Positions 24,340-37,006 of a DNA stretch of 64,000 nt are shown here, piece by piece. Numbering within the stretch: the stretch's first letter is position 1; each line of letters starts with the position of its first letter. The notes under the pieces were generated by a model. It ran no database searches, was not told where the DNA came from, and saw only the letters and a list, made by a program, of their open reading frames with translations. Origin of the DNA: Epiperipatus broadwayi (taxonomy: Eukaryota > Onychophora > Udeonychophora > Euonychophora > Peripatidae). The stretch is from contig JAQFVV010006825.1 of NCBI GenBank assembly GCA_028023455.1, forward strand, positions 62,001 through 126,000, given 5' to 3'. The position numbers and the translations under genes were made by a program.

Positions 24340-24614
24340 CCTTTTTTAAAAAATTTTCTCCTTATAATATTAATTCAACTAAATGTTTTTAAAAAATTTT
24401 TTTTATTATTTTTTGGGGTTTAAAGAAGAGAAAGTTTTTTTAAAAAAAATATTTTTTTTTTTTTTTTAAAAAATTTTTTTTAAAAAAAAAAATTATAATA
24501 AAAAAAAAAAGTTTTTTAAAAAAAATTAAATTTTTTTTTAATATTTTTAAAAAAATTATTTTTTTAAAAATTTTTTTTTTTTTTTTTTTTTTTATTTTTT
24601 AAGGGGGGGGGGGT
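24340..24614. other. Extreme A/T/G homopolymer tract, probable sequencing or assembly artefact
   Basis: Nearly 270 bases consist of alternating runs of A and T with a final run of 12 G. This is unlike the normal AT-rich texture elsewhere and sits right at the left border of a foldback element, a place where polymerases and long-read basecallers fail. Real low-complexity DNA cannot be excluded. Confidence 0.6.
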
Positions 24615-24621
24615 TAAATAA

Positions 24622-25215
24622 TACTTTATTTTCTACAAACGCAGATGGTATTTAAATAAACTGAAAGAGTGCAAACCTCTCAAGCATTTGGCCAATCAGA
24701 TCACAATACTGGGACAGAGAAATTAATAAGAAAAGAGCAGTTCCACTCTTTTCTTTACTTGTCTGTCTATATATCCAAGCCAGTTCAAAGTACTTAGATC
24801 TGCCAGTGTGAATCTTAAATATCTTCACACTCAACTCACCGAGTATTGCGATCTGATTGGCCAAATGCTTGAGAGGTTTGCACTCTCTCAGTTTATTTCA
24901 ATACCATCTGCATTTGTAGAAAATAAAATATTATTTACATATATTGCTGCAAGTTATAACATCTAAAAACTACTGCATAGTAAATCGAAAGATTTCATGC
25001 TGTATGTTTATAATTAGAACTCAGTGAGTTGAGTGTGAAGATATTTAAGATTCACGCTGGCAGATCTAAGTACTTTGGACTGGCTTGGATATATAGACAA
25101 ACAAGTAAAGAACAGAGTGGAATCGCTCTTTTCTTATTAAATTCTCTGTTCCAGTATTGCGATCTGATTGGCCAAATGCTTGATAGGTTTGCACTCTCTC
25201 AGTTTATTTTATTAA
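24622..25215. mobile_element. Foldback element G2, nested inverted repeats
   Basis: This is the same module family as 17629-18312. A plus module (24655-24840) carries GCCAATCAGATCACAATACT, CTATATATCCAAGCCAGTTC and TTCACACTCAACTCAC. A short inverted end follows (24850-24935), complementary to 24622-24700 (ACAAACGCAGATGGTATT against AATACCATCTGCATTTGT). A minus module (about 25015-25215) closes the element. The two opposite-strand frames (24652-24864 minus, 25029-25229 plus) translate to near-identical peptides containing GRSKYF(E/G)LAWIYRQTSKE because they are the same module in inverted positions. I see no clear target duplication. Confidence 0.72.
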
Positions 25216-25629
25216 TAAAAAATTGTTGATAAGCTTGATTAATAATCAAAGCCAGGGAAAAATTCATATAACAGATTAAAGTGACAAGAAACATAATCCC
25301 AAAATTACTTTTAATTATTTGTTTGGAATGGACAATGCAATGCAGTGGGAGTCAGTGGGTCTACAGATCCTAGCACCCTCTTAAATAAAAAAACCGATTC
25401 TGTCAGCAATCTGGATTGAAATAAAAACACTGAATTAATCTGGAAATGTAGTCATGTTCTGTGAAGCTTTCTAATAATCAAAATGAATAAATTCAAACAT
25501 AACTTGATTAACAAATATACTAATAATTTATAATATATAAAGCCTAAATTTTAAAAAAAAGTTACAATATATATATATATTGTAATGAAATAGAAGAGAA
25601 TTAGCTAGAGAATGAAATTAGAATATATA
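25216..25629. other. Spacer, no gene seen
   Basis: AT-rich DNA ending in a (TA)n run next to element A copy 2. Confidence 0.5.
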
Positions 25630-28600
25630 TTGAAGCAGTCAATCTTAGCTTAAGATTGAGCTTCATGTTTCTATCTACTAACCTATGTTTAAATCCCTAT
25701 TTCCCATCCCACTCCTTTTGTCGTGTATATATATATTTCATGTATATATTTGAGATGCGCACCTAAATTATAAAATTTAATGTTTCAATAACATGTTTCA
25801 AAATTATTATTAATTCTTTTTATTAATTATTAGTTCTTTTTTATTAAAGTATTATAGATGCGGCTCAAATACATATATAGGAGCAAAACTTACTAACAAA
25901 ATATTGATGTTTTTAAATATTTATTATATGTCATTTTTAACTTTTTCTTTTTAAATTGCTTGTTTTTCTATTAAACTGTATATTTTTTATAAAATCCAAT
26001 ATGGAAGATGTGACTGTTGTTAATTGTCCATAAATAATTAAAGGGAGGTATTTTTTAATTAAAGTTTACTTAAAATAAATGGGATTAACTAGATTAAAGA
26101 TTTTCTTTTGTATAACACATATTGTCAAATCTATTTCTAATCTGGAAATAGATTTGAATTTATTTTTGGATGTTATCTTACAATTGCATCTTTCAAAAAC
26201 AATTAACTAATTAATTATAAGCATTCCAGAAATACCTGCGCAAGGGTATAAATAATGGCTGGATTTTTAAAACATGGATTAGATTAGCTACTCTAGTGAA
26301 AATGATTGTTAACATCACGGTGAAACTTAAAATGATGTAGCAGGAAGTCCACCACTCTTCAGTAGCCTCTGCCACTACCGTAATATCCTGCTGCCCTGAA
26401 ATGAAGAAAGGTAAAAAAAAAGAACTTTAGAATGCTAATAGAAGTTTTCTGCTACCGAAGAACTTGCATTTCAATTGCCGTGTACGGGCTATATTAAATT
26501 GGACTCTTAAAATTTCAAGGTAACTTTTATGCTACTATTTGAAAATGAATCTAGCCTCACTAATCTCAAATCCTGCTATCAAGATTTCTAACGTATTGTT
26601 CAATTTTCTATCTTTTAAATTAATTTGTAAATGTAATTTGCTCTTAAGTAATTTATTTTATTTAATTCTCATATGCTCTTAACTTTCCTTAACTTTGGTG
26701 TGGTCACTTATTTATATGTATTTATTATTTGACTTATATATCTGCTTGCTTGCTTATTAAAATGTCAATCTCACAACCTGGTGAGCTTAATTTCTAAAAA
26801 TCTTTTCAGTCATTTTTTAAACTAAACTTTCATGAAAAGGTTATTAACGACCCCTCTAAATATACATATATAATACATTATAAACTAATATATTCACCAG
26901 TTTGTTTTTACGAATCAACATTTTATGTTGGTTTATTATAAAAATATATTTGTTTATCACTGAAGTTTCTACCAGGGAAACTCTAAAACTAAAGCTAATT
27001 AATGCTTTGAAATCTTATAAAAATATTCTTTATTCATTTCTGAAAAGGTGACCGATTATTTGTTTTCTATATAACTGCTAGTTATTTTTTTTTTGCTATA
27101 CTCTTAAAATAGTCTATGCTTAAAAGATCATATACAGTATTTAATATATTCCAGGTATTGTAAAATCAGTGAAGGTGGGATTGATTTATTTTAAATAGCA
27201 GAAAAAGGGATGGGGGGAAATCTTAATGTTTCTTTTACTAAATCAAATCTTAATGTATATTTTATTAATTTGAAATCTAAATCTTAATGTTTCTTTTGCT
27301 ATATAAAATCTTCAAGTATATTTTAAGTAAATGAAATGTAAATCTCTCTCTATATATTATAGTGGCATAGCATACTATTTATATAAATTATAGTATTTAA
27401 ACAAGGGTCATTTATTTTAAAGCAGTAAAATTTATTCAATGTTGTTAGTGGCATTCATTCGTACTGTGTTTCTGTCATTTAGCCTATCTTCGTATATATA
27501 TATATATATTACATGCTTCTAGTCTTCTAATCTGGAGGTTGCGACAAGTTCAAACCCATAGATTTCTTCTCATACCTCATTCCATAGATAGTTGAGCTAT
27601 CTGGAACTACATTTATTTCATATAAAATGCCTCTGGTGGTGATCCCATAAGTTTGGCACATGCTATGCATATTCACTTCATAGATAAAAGGCCTCTCACG
27701 TCAATTATACCAGCAAAAGTCTGGGCCATGCCATGTCTATCCACTTTTCTCTAAGCACTACCCAAGAAGAGGATGTGAGATTTCGTTTTTCATCCAGAAG
27801 CATGATCTTTTCCTCTTAATCATTTTTAGCCTATTATGTCAGTACCGCAAACTTCTTCATATTATTATTTCTTTTGCTTCATGGCCCAGTTTTAATGCTC
27901 TAATATTAAAATGCGCTCTGCTCAAAATATATATCAATGCCAAATATTAATAGCTAGCTTAATTTCTAATGTTATTTCAATCTTAGCATACAATCTCACC
28001 ATCGTAACTTATTTCTATATTTAAGAGTATATATGCCTTGGGAAAAATAAAGCGTTCGTCTTACTACAGTTAAAATAATTTTCATTAAATATTTTGTCAT
28101 AGATTTAAATATAATCAAAGGTTTTCAAATGTATTTTATTATTTTCATGATCGTAATGGCATGAAAATAATTTATCTTATATCTGTAATGAATCCCAGAA
28201 TGCTCCCTGAAATAATGTTAGTCACCGTGTTTCAGAACCGTAATTCAAAGCATTAATAACAATTTTATGTGAATTCTTCTTTCTAATAATAGATTGGTAT
28301 TTTAATATTGGACCCACCAAAGATGTGTGTTTATTTGTAATATATCATTTAGCTCATAAAGAGCTTATGAGAAATAATAGCATGAATGACACTATGTAAT
28401 TATCTATCGCTTGCTCATTCATGCACACACTAATGTATATAATTAATTTATAAATGTATAATAATTTGTCAGTATATTAAACTATATTTTATTGTCTAAC
28501 TTATTTGAGTAGTTCAAATTTTTTTTTTCTCAACTTCCACATATTACAGCCATGCTTATGTATATTTTAATATAGTCATAGTTAATAGATGTCTCATTGT

Positions 28601-28810
28601 GTTGCTCAGCTTTGTTAGTCGGCCGGATTAAGATGGATTCTCATGTGCCATCACTATTATGTTGTTCATTAGGTGTTTGATCTGGGTCTTAGAGAGTGGG
28701 TTCGAATTCAGGCTGGTCCCTGACCTAAATCTTGGGTTTGACTGAGTTTGAAGTACATTTTGTGAGTTCCAGCTCATGTTAGATGGATAAACATGTTTTG
28801 ACTGCCGCAA
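25630..28810 (-). mobile_element. TIR-type DNA element A, copy 2 (inverted)
   Basis: It is the reverse complement of 19460-22020. It begins TTGAAGCAGTCAATCTTAGC at 25630 after (TA)n and ends GTTTTGACTGCCGCAA at 28810 before a TA-rich tract. Matching blocks occur throughout: CCCATCCCACTCC near 25707, TAATATCCTGCTGCC near 26384, TTATCTATCGCTTGCTCA near 28398 and GTTCGAATTCAGGCTGGTCC near 28701. It is about 620 bases longer than copy 1, mainly because of extra sequence around 26960-27620, which includes a (TA)n run at 27493-27510 and may be a nested insertion. No transposase frame is left. Confidence 0.75.
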
Positions 28811-31800
28811 TATATAAATATAGCTACAGATGTTGGTGCATTATATTATATGTACTTGAATATATGCCTTTTGAAGAAGAATGGGAGAAGTGAGATAGCA
28901 AAAAATTAAGCAAATAATTAAAAAAAAACATTTACATATAACATAGATAATAGTCTTTTTATCCATTCTTACCACTGCTTGTTTCTTTTTAATCACATTA
29001 TCTTTCTGTAAACATATGAATGTCTAATAAAGTAATTATCATTGCTTGTTAAATCATGAATTTAGAAAACAAATGACCTATCTAGAATATATTACATATT
29101 ACAAGATGATAAATACCAGAGAATTAAAAAAAAAGAACACAAAAGGAAATATTTCAGAAACCAGCAGTAAAGCAAATGCATACAAATGCTGTATTTAAGA
29201 GCTCTGCCAAAATTATATAAAGTGCACAAATTACACAAATAATCTGTTGATGGAAATTCATATTTAATAAAAAATAACATTTATAATTTAAAAGGTCTTA
29301 TTATGTAAATAATTTAATTTTGAATATTTTCTGATCTCTAAACTACTTACAAATGTTGTTTATTTTCAAAATTTAATATTTATCATATTTTTAAATGTAG
29401 TAATGAACAATGCATTGGGTTATTCTATCTAGTGAACTGAACACATTTATTTTACCATTGTTTTATTTCAGATTATAATAAGTAGCAGAGTTCTAATTAT
29501 AATTCTTAGTTAAATAATTAATTGAACAAAACAGTATGTGTAAAGATATTTTGCTAACTGGTATATACATACGGTTAATTTTGCTATTATATAAATTCTT
29601 GTTAAGAATACTTTTTACTTAAGAGATCAGGATATTAAAGAAATATAGTAAAATAAATTTAATAGCATGCTTATATATTTAAAATTTTCCTGATAATTTG
29701 TAGGAAAAATGAAAGATATGTTCAGATTTTCAATTATTATTATTACTATATTACTACTGCAATTAATTTACTTTAAAATAAACTGTATTCATTATATTAT
29801 TAATTTCTTTTTGTAATATCATAATAATATTTATTAAATAAAAATTCTATGACTAACATACATTTTAATTTCTAAAAGTGTTTCTAGGCTAGGTCATACT
29901 TTTTCTATATGTTGCCAAGAAAACTATTCTAAAACATACATGAACAATGCTAATGAAGCAACACAGTCTCATAAATAGCAATATTTCCTTGTTGAATCAG
30001 CCAAATTTCTAAAACTAAAATAAGTGCTGTTCATGGAATAGCTTGCATATTCGGGGTAATCACGAATGCAATATAAAATATTATAACTGAGCAGAGGTCT
30101 AGTTGACCAGCAAGTGCCTCATAGATTTGGCCAACCACACATAATAAAATCAAATCATGAACCAAGTTGTTTTCTCCACTTTTACACTAAATACTTTGTC
30201 ACACTAAAATATATTACATAAATGTTGTACTTAGGCAACTAAATATATAACAAAAATAGATAAATAATTATGAAGATTCACAAATGGCTCTATGGAAGTT
30301 TAAATTTATATTTACAATGGACTCATAAATTTTGTAAGACACTAATGGTCCAGAGAATGAGTATCTTGCCTAGAAAAGAAGATACAATTCAATAACCAAT
30401 GACTTATGTGATGATAAAATATAGTATGGGATTTACAATGAATTATCTTAATTGTAAAACAAATTGTGTAACAAAATAATTTTATAATGATTGACACAAT
30501 ATGAAAATCAAAGGATTTAGATTAACAATAGTATAAATTTATTGAAATAACCATTAACTTATTGAGGAAGCAAAAATAATGATCATAAATCTAATATACC
30601 AACTGCTATCTAATGTCCTATCATATATTTTATAATTTACCTCCTTTCATTTTTTTAAGATTGCAATTAATAGATATGATATACATTTAAATTACAAAGC
30701 ATACAGTTATAAAATGGTTAAAGATAAACTCTTTAAACAAAGCAATAAAGTTTTAATATTGTTAATTTTTTAAAATATATATTTCTCAAATTGTTTAAAT
30801 AATAAGGAATGTGAAGTAAGTTATACTAATGCAAATTATTAATAAAACAATACTTTAATAAATATTTATTGTTAAAATTATCATTATGCTTTTTTTAACT
30901 ATTTATTTTTTTAATGAAATTTATCTGACAGTGTTAACTTAAAAGCAGGTTTTTATTAGGTGATATTCCATGATTTGATGATGTTTCCTTTGGTACCTTT
31001 TTTGCTAACAAAAACACAAACATAGGGATCTATAAGCAATTTGAATCATTAGTTATTCCTATTAATATTACAATCCAAGATGAATTCAATTATCATAGAT
31101 CTATGGCAGTCAGCACAGTGTTTGATATCCATTTTGTGTTAATCATAAAAATACCAAATAAAGAAGAAGCTCATGCTCCCTTTCTCTAAGTTGTCTAATT
31201 CACAGTGCATATTTCTTTGTCATATGTCCTGAATGTATATATAAAAGGTAAGATAAAATAATCACAAATTTTTAAGCAAAAAGAAAGTATGTGTCTTCTT
31301 GTTAAATCATTTCTGTAGTTACTGCAATACAAAGCACAGTCTTTATCTTTTTTTAAAACACTGGCTTGTGATCATGTGGCTCTCTTTCTTTTAATTCTAA
31401 TAAGGCATTGTTATCATTCACACAATAATAATTTAAGCAAAGTATTTCATTTTTAAATAAATAAATGTCACTTATTCCAGATTAATTTAAAACAATAATT
31501 TTTTTATTATTAAAAAGATGACCTTTAATTGTTTTATTTATTTAGTTACTTATACTGTAACCAGTTGGATTACATGGCACACAGTAACACAGTTGCTAAA
31601 GGAAAAGTAGAAATAGAGACAGACATAAAGTTTTGTAGATATTTTTCTAAATTCACTGAAAATAATAACTGTAAAGGGTTAAATAACTCTGGATTTAAAA
31701 CAGGATTTTATTATAAATTAAAACATTTAAAAATGTCTAAATAAATTAATATTGTATTCTGATATTGAATTTAAAAACAAATATGTTTCTGATAATTGTA

Positions 31801-32030
31801 AACATTTCTATTCTCTATTTTTGAAATCTTTTAATAATACTTGTGTACAATTCTCTATTTAAGTAAAACATGTAGATGACACTAGTAAAAATCTAATAGT
31901 AGTTTTTGATTAAATTTGTTTTTAATCAAGATAAGGATTAGAAAAAAACTGTTTTCAATTAAGGTGTTTTTATCAAAAATGACTCTTATAGAAAAAGCTG
32001 TTTTCCAGTCTGGTTGTAATATTTTGTTGC
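28811..32030. other. AT-rich region, no gene seen
   Basis: More than 3 kb of AT-rich, mostly unique-looking DNA. Open frames at 29092-29280 and 31529-31744 are short and have no recognisable domain. Confidence 0.5.
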
Positions 32031-32350
32031 AGCTTGTTGTAGTTGGAAGCAATTAGCTAGACAGAGAGATGTCTGGCAGGAAAAAGGACAACTCTAGCTA
32101 TAGTCTACTAATATATTATTCTGGAGTTTTGAATCATGAAGCCAAACCACTTCTGTATTCACTAGCCTGCTTAAATGTGGACAAAACAGCTGCCTTCCTG
32201 GAATAACCCTGGATAGAAGGAAGATTCACTTCTCTATCTCTACAGCCTAAAATGTGGACAAGACATCTTTCTGGCCTGAGGCCCATCAATCCCAAGACAG
32301 AAGGAAGCTCATGGCATGCCAACAAATTACCTGAACTATACCTCTCTCAA
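32031..32350. repeat. GC-richer block with two 80-bp imperfect tandem units
   Basis: Units starting GCCTGCTTAAATGTGGACAA (32165) and GCCTAAAATGTGGACAAGAC (32245) share the pattern AATGTGGACAARACA...CTG...CC...GAYAGAAGGAAG with period 80. The minus frame 32134-32325 (63 codons) is within this block. The repeat structure makes a protein gene unlikely, although the frame stays open across both units. Confidence 0.6.
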
Positions 32351-32741
32351 TGATGTCAATCACTAAAACCAAGCTTATCAAGAGAAAACTTGATGAAGAA
32401 ATTGGTATATGTATGTGGCTGTTTATATACGCAGCTCACAAATAAACACATTGGGTGTATATACAGGGAGTTATTTTATTTTAATATTCTTTGGTCTGAA
32501 ATGACATTTTAAAAATTAGAGATATATAAAGTGATTTTATTTTTTGTTTATTAAAAAAAAGAGACATTTTAAAAGTAAAACCAATGCAAACAAGTTTGCT
32601 TAAATTTAAAAATCTTAAAGTAAAGAATAGATGATTCTAAAAGTGTAATAATTAATTAACATAATGTTTAATTGCTGATTCTATTTTTTTTTTAAAAGGA
32701 AGAAATCTAAAACAAATCTTTAGAGTAATCTGTCCACAGGT

Positions 32742-33090
32742 ATTAAATAATAAAATATACCTGCTAGAGGATTTAACTTTTATCAGCAGTCAAGAAATTA
32801 ATATTTTTTAAAAAAAGATATTAAACTGTTATGAAAGAATAGTCTTGAGGTTATAGCCTTAATATATATTACTTATATAATGAGTATGCACTTAATAAAT
32901 TATTAATTACAATCTTTATTATTGTAACAAATTAAAATATATAATATATAGATATTAGTGTGCACCTGCAATTTAATATGCACACAAATGTTAAATATGT
33001 ATAAAACTGAACTTCATTTATAGATTTATAACAATTTTAAATAATAAAATACACCTTCTAGAGGATTTAACTTTTATCAGTGATTACAAA
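32742..33090. repeat. Diverged direct duplication
   Basis: AATAATAAAATA(T/C)ACCT(G/T)CTAGAGGATTTAACTTTTATCAG occurs at about 32745 and 33042, roughly 300 bases apart. Surrounding sequence is more diverged. Confidence 0.6.
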
Positions 33091-33480
33091 AATGGACTTT
33101 ATTTCTTTTTAAAAAAGGAAAAGAAAATGTAATCATTAAAGATAAAATTTGATAACCAGTTTTAAATTATATCTATATTTTATTAATACACATGGGTATG
33201 ATTGAATTTAATGTACTAATTTTGTAAATCACAAATGTGATATATTTATATATATTAATCAAAATCAGAAGGCTTAATTGATATTTGTATTGCTTTATTG
33301 TAGAGACAGACCTTAATTTCTTTTATTATTTTATTGTTGTTAATAAACTTGAATTCAATTGTTTGAATTGTATTGCATCGTTATCTCTTGGTCACAGTAA
33401 CAGTTATAGAGCTTATCTTCTCTGAGTTAGATTCATGCATAATGCTCTGATATATAAAAGATGTATTTAGTGCTTATGGG
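33091..33480. other. AT-rich spacer, no gene seen
   Basis: AT-rich unique-looking DNA without repeats or frames worth calling. Confidence 0.5.
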
Positions 33481-33544
33481 GCATCCACTATGATTGACAT
33501 ATACTGGTTGGTGCATCCACTATGATTGATATATACTGGTTGGT
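33481..33544. repeat. 32-bp tandem repeat, two copies
   Basis: GCATCCACTATGATTGAC...ACTGGTTGGT is repeated exactly twice with one C/T difference. It is a small minisatellite. Confidence 0.92.
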
Positions 33545-34287
33545 GCATAAGATTATATTCTTTAATGCCCCTGCACTATACTTTATTTAGTTTAGCCTGT
33601 ATTAGAAATTAAGTTCATAGATGACCAGTACATTAATGGTACTAAGTGGTCAGAGCATTGATGATGATCAGCACATTTTAATATCCTAGCATTATTGTTT
33701 TTATGATTATGTATTCTAATGGATGAGCACCTAAGTTTGTGCATCCAAATTAATGTTTAAATAATTTCTCCAAGCTGGCAAAAGCTAAGTAATTGGCCTG
33801 GTCTACAGTAGACCCATTTCCAATCCAATCACCAGATTGACTGTTGATTTATTTTGATTGTTGATCATTCATGATGAATGGATGCTTTTTACTTATTTAT
33901 AATGGGATGGCTTGGAAGGTATCAAGAAATAATGAAATAGGTTCATTTCCTTTGCATCATATCCACATCAGGTTTTCATTAATGTTGCAATTGCAATGCA
34001 TGGTTTTAATGATGAGAATCAATTGATAGTAAACACTTTTTTTAAAAAAAAGCTTTGAATGACATTAACTGTTAGAAATTATTCAATAGATTAAGATTTT
34101 AATTCCAATTTTAGAACCTAGATATCAGCAGCTACTTATCCAAAGCAATATCTATTGAGAAAAAATAGATTTTGGGGGCTTGCATAATGTAGACTTTTAT
34201 TGACACTGTAATAACAAAATAATAAGTTTATATTTAATTTGTTTACTTATTACATTTTTTTGTGAATTAGCTAAACATTCTTTTCCA
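33545..34287. other. Spacer, no gene seen
   Basis: AT-rich DNA. A 15-base palindrome (GGTCTACAGTAGACC) lies near 33801-33815. No gene recognised. Confidence 0.5.
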
Positions 34288-35095
34288 TCATCAGATTTTC
34301 AATGAAATGGACAGCTGAAGAGTTGTGAGTTGGAGTAGTTTGAAGCCTATCTATTAAAGCAGTGGTCTTCAACCTTTTCACACTTGTGGACCGGTAAATA
34401 AGGATAAGATTCCGCGGACCAGCAAAAATAACGATAAGATTTCGCAGACCGGCAGAAGTCTATAGATACATTTTCTTAAAGATAAGCATAATTGTTATAA
34501 CTGATCAAAACAACAATGTTAAATATATAAGAGAAAGTTTTATATATATATGGAGTTTATATAATAAAAAAATTTTCTTTAATTTTTTTAGAAAAGTAAT
34601 AAAAAATTTAATTCTACCTTCCCCTCCCCCCATAAACATCTGTGATAACTAGAAAAACAAATTAATTTATGAACAATTGATTAGATTTGGTTTTAGTTCT
34701 GTTTTCTTTTTTTTTTAATTGGGTAAAAATGAGATGAAAAAATAAATAAAAATTGGCTATATTAATTAAAAGTTTAAACTCTTATTATTTATTATTACAA
34801 ACTTTTTACTGCCCGTCTAGCACGTGGACCTACAGAAAAGTTCCGCGGCCCGGTGGTTGAAGAACATTGTATTAAAGTATGAATATTGGCTATCTTAATA
34901 TAAAACTAAGCACTGATTGTATATATGTGTGGAGATAGTAATATGGACAAACTGATGATTGCTGGTTTAGCATGAATGTATATTGGTGATTATTTATCTT
35001 TTCAACATGTGTGTAATCAGGTGGGTCAGCAATATGAGATGGCATGGAGAGTTGAGGGTTGTGTGAAAGTCTGAGTTCGAATTCTCGTCTGTATT
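34288..35095 (+). repeat. Interspersed repeat F, copy split by a hAT element
   Basis: The unit runs from CATCAGATTTTCAATGAAAT to CTATCTATTAAAG, is interrupted by 34360-34869, and resumes TATGAATATTGGCTATCTTA. It continues through GGACAAACTGATGATTGCTG, AATCAGGTGGGTCAGCAATA and GAGATGGCATGGAGAGTTGA to AAAGTCTGAGTTCGAATTCT. The last 50 or so bases look tRNA-like (A-box-like ATGGCATGGAGAG, B-box-like GAGTTCGAAT). This tRNA-like end is at the 3' end of the unit in all copies. Confidence 0.75.
34360..34869 (+). mobile_element. Non-autonomous hAT element with 8-bp target duplication
   Basis: The element starts CAGTGGTCTTCAACCTTTTC and ends GGCCCGGTGGTTGAAGAACA-TTG, giving inverted ends (CARTGKTCTTCAACC). 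The subterminal GTGGACCGG and CCGCGG motifs are typical of hAT (Charlie-like) elements. It is flanked by a perfect 8-bp duplication TATTAAAG (34352-34359 and 34870-34877), the size expected for hAT transposition. The inside is AT-rich with no transposase frame, so it was mobilised by an enzyme encoded elsewhere. It splits the older repeat F unit, so it inserted later. Confidence 0.92.
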
Positions 35096-35520
35096 AAATT
35101 ACATATTGAAACATAGTGCTTTAAAGGTCTGCCTATCTCTCACATGTGTATGTAAATGGGTTATTCTCCATTACATGAGGGTCAGAATGACTAATGTTAA
35201 CATGGGTAAAATGAGAACCTTGGCACTATGTTTCATCATTAGATTTTCAATGAAATGGATGGCCGAAGAGTTATGTGTTGGAGTAGGTTGAAGTCTGTCC
35301 ATTAAGGTATGAAGATTGGCTATCTTAATACAAAGCTGAACACTGATTGTATATATGTGTGGAGAGAGTAATCTGGACCAACTGATGACTACTGGTTTAG
35401 CATAAAATATGTATATTTGTGATTATCTTTTCAACATGTGTGTGATCAGGTGGGTCAGCAATATGAAATGGCATAAAGAGTTGAGGGTCATGTGAAAGTC
35501 TGAGTTCGAATCTCTTATAT
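35096..35520 (+). repeat. Interspersed repeat F, second plus copy
   Basis: It includes TTAGATTTTCAATGAAATGG near 35240, TAAGGTATGAAGATTGGCTA, ACCAACTGATGACTACTGGT, GATCAGGTGGGTCAGCAATA and GTGAAAGTCTGAGTTCGAAT near 35490-35511, followed by TA-rich DNA. The leading part, 35096-35225, may be the upstream portion of the unit, which was lost from the other copies. The frame 35106-35291 is this repeat. Confidence 0.72.
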
Positions 35521-37006
35521 AAATATTAATTGTGATAAATTTTGTCGACATAACTTTCATTTCATGCACAAAGTAGTAGTTAAAAGTGATAGATTGTTAT
35601 GACAATTTAATGTAATCTGTCTGTGACACTGACATTGAATAAAAATAGAAAATTAAGGATTTATTTAAAATAAGCATTTTAAATAAAAAGTACTTTAAAA
35701 ATATTATTCTATATATGTATTGGAGTTTTATTTAGCAAATTTATGCAGAAACAATAACAACAACAACAATTATTTTAAATAAGCAAAAGGTTCCTTTAAC
35801 AATCTTCATGAATAAAAAAGTATTACTCATTAAGCTTAACTTTTGAATGGTAAAGATTTGAGTATTTTTTATCCTTGATTTTATCCTATAGCTAAAATAT
35901 TCTGGATACCAATCAGTATTGATCAATATTAATATACTCACTGAATTCGTTAAAAGATAAATAACTGAAAAAAAAAAAACTCCTAAGACTAAATAGATTT
36001 TTGAATTTTATTTTTAAGATTCTAATTAGGCGTAAATTTTTTTTCTGAAACTAGATTTTTTTTTTCCTTGGCTATGATTCAAATCCAAATTATAGGCATG
36101 GCATGTTGACATGATACGATTGTACTATGACATGTGTATATATATATATATCCACTGCTCTAATAGTTCATAATTGTTTTTTGTTCCTTATTCTTCATAA
36201 AATATCAAGTAATCTTTAACTTGCTTACTATTCGCAAAAGTACACGGTATTTGGAGATAATGGGAGAATATTAATTTATAATGAATAACAGTGGAGAGAT
36301 TGCTGGATTTTGATTTTAATTCATCTCATAAGAAGCGAATTAAAAAAATTAATCAATAAAATAGTAATAATAATGATGATGATGATAAGTATAGTATGTG
36401 AAATTCATCGAGTTATAAATTAAATATCTGAAAGTTATGTGTGTAGTACATGTGAATATACCCACATATAAGTATATATATATGAGTGTGTGTATGCGAA
36501 TTAGATAATTAAAAGGTTAAAGTAATCTTCAGAGGACACCACATTTGGCAAAACTAATGGAAAGTAATCTCATTCTTAACTCTCAACTATAACATTTAAA
36601 ACCTTTTAAGACTTTCTTTACTTTTATGTAACCATTATTTTGCTTCTAAAAAAATAGATGAAAACGCTAAATTTATTATATTTTGTTATTTCTATTTACG
36701 AAAGTAAATTTATAAAAGATAGAAGCCCGAAACTAACTTATTCAGTCAGATATCATTGATTGGTAAATGACTCTCAAGTTATTTTTAACTTGAGAGTAAA
36801 ATATGATACCCAATTCTTAAAAGCTTCTCATGTATAGTTAATGAAGTTAATAAACATTATACATTTTTCCAGAATTCTTCATCAGGTCTAATGTCTTTCC
36901 AAAGATGCCTTTGTTTTGCAGTAGTTATTTAGAATTATTATTTTCTTGCTTACAAACTTGTTACAATTATAATAATTTTGACTGTTAAAAAATATAAAAT
37001 AGTCAA
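35521..37006. other. AT-rich spacer, no gene seen
   Basis: AT-rich DNA with (TA)n at 36139-36152 and 36475-36484 and a short (GAT)n near 36374-36387. No gene recognised. Confidence 0.5.
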
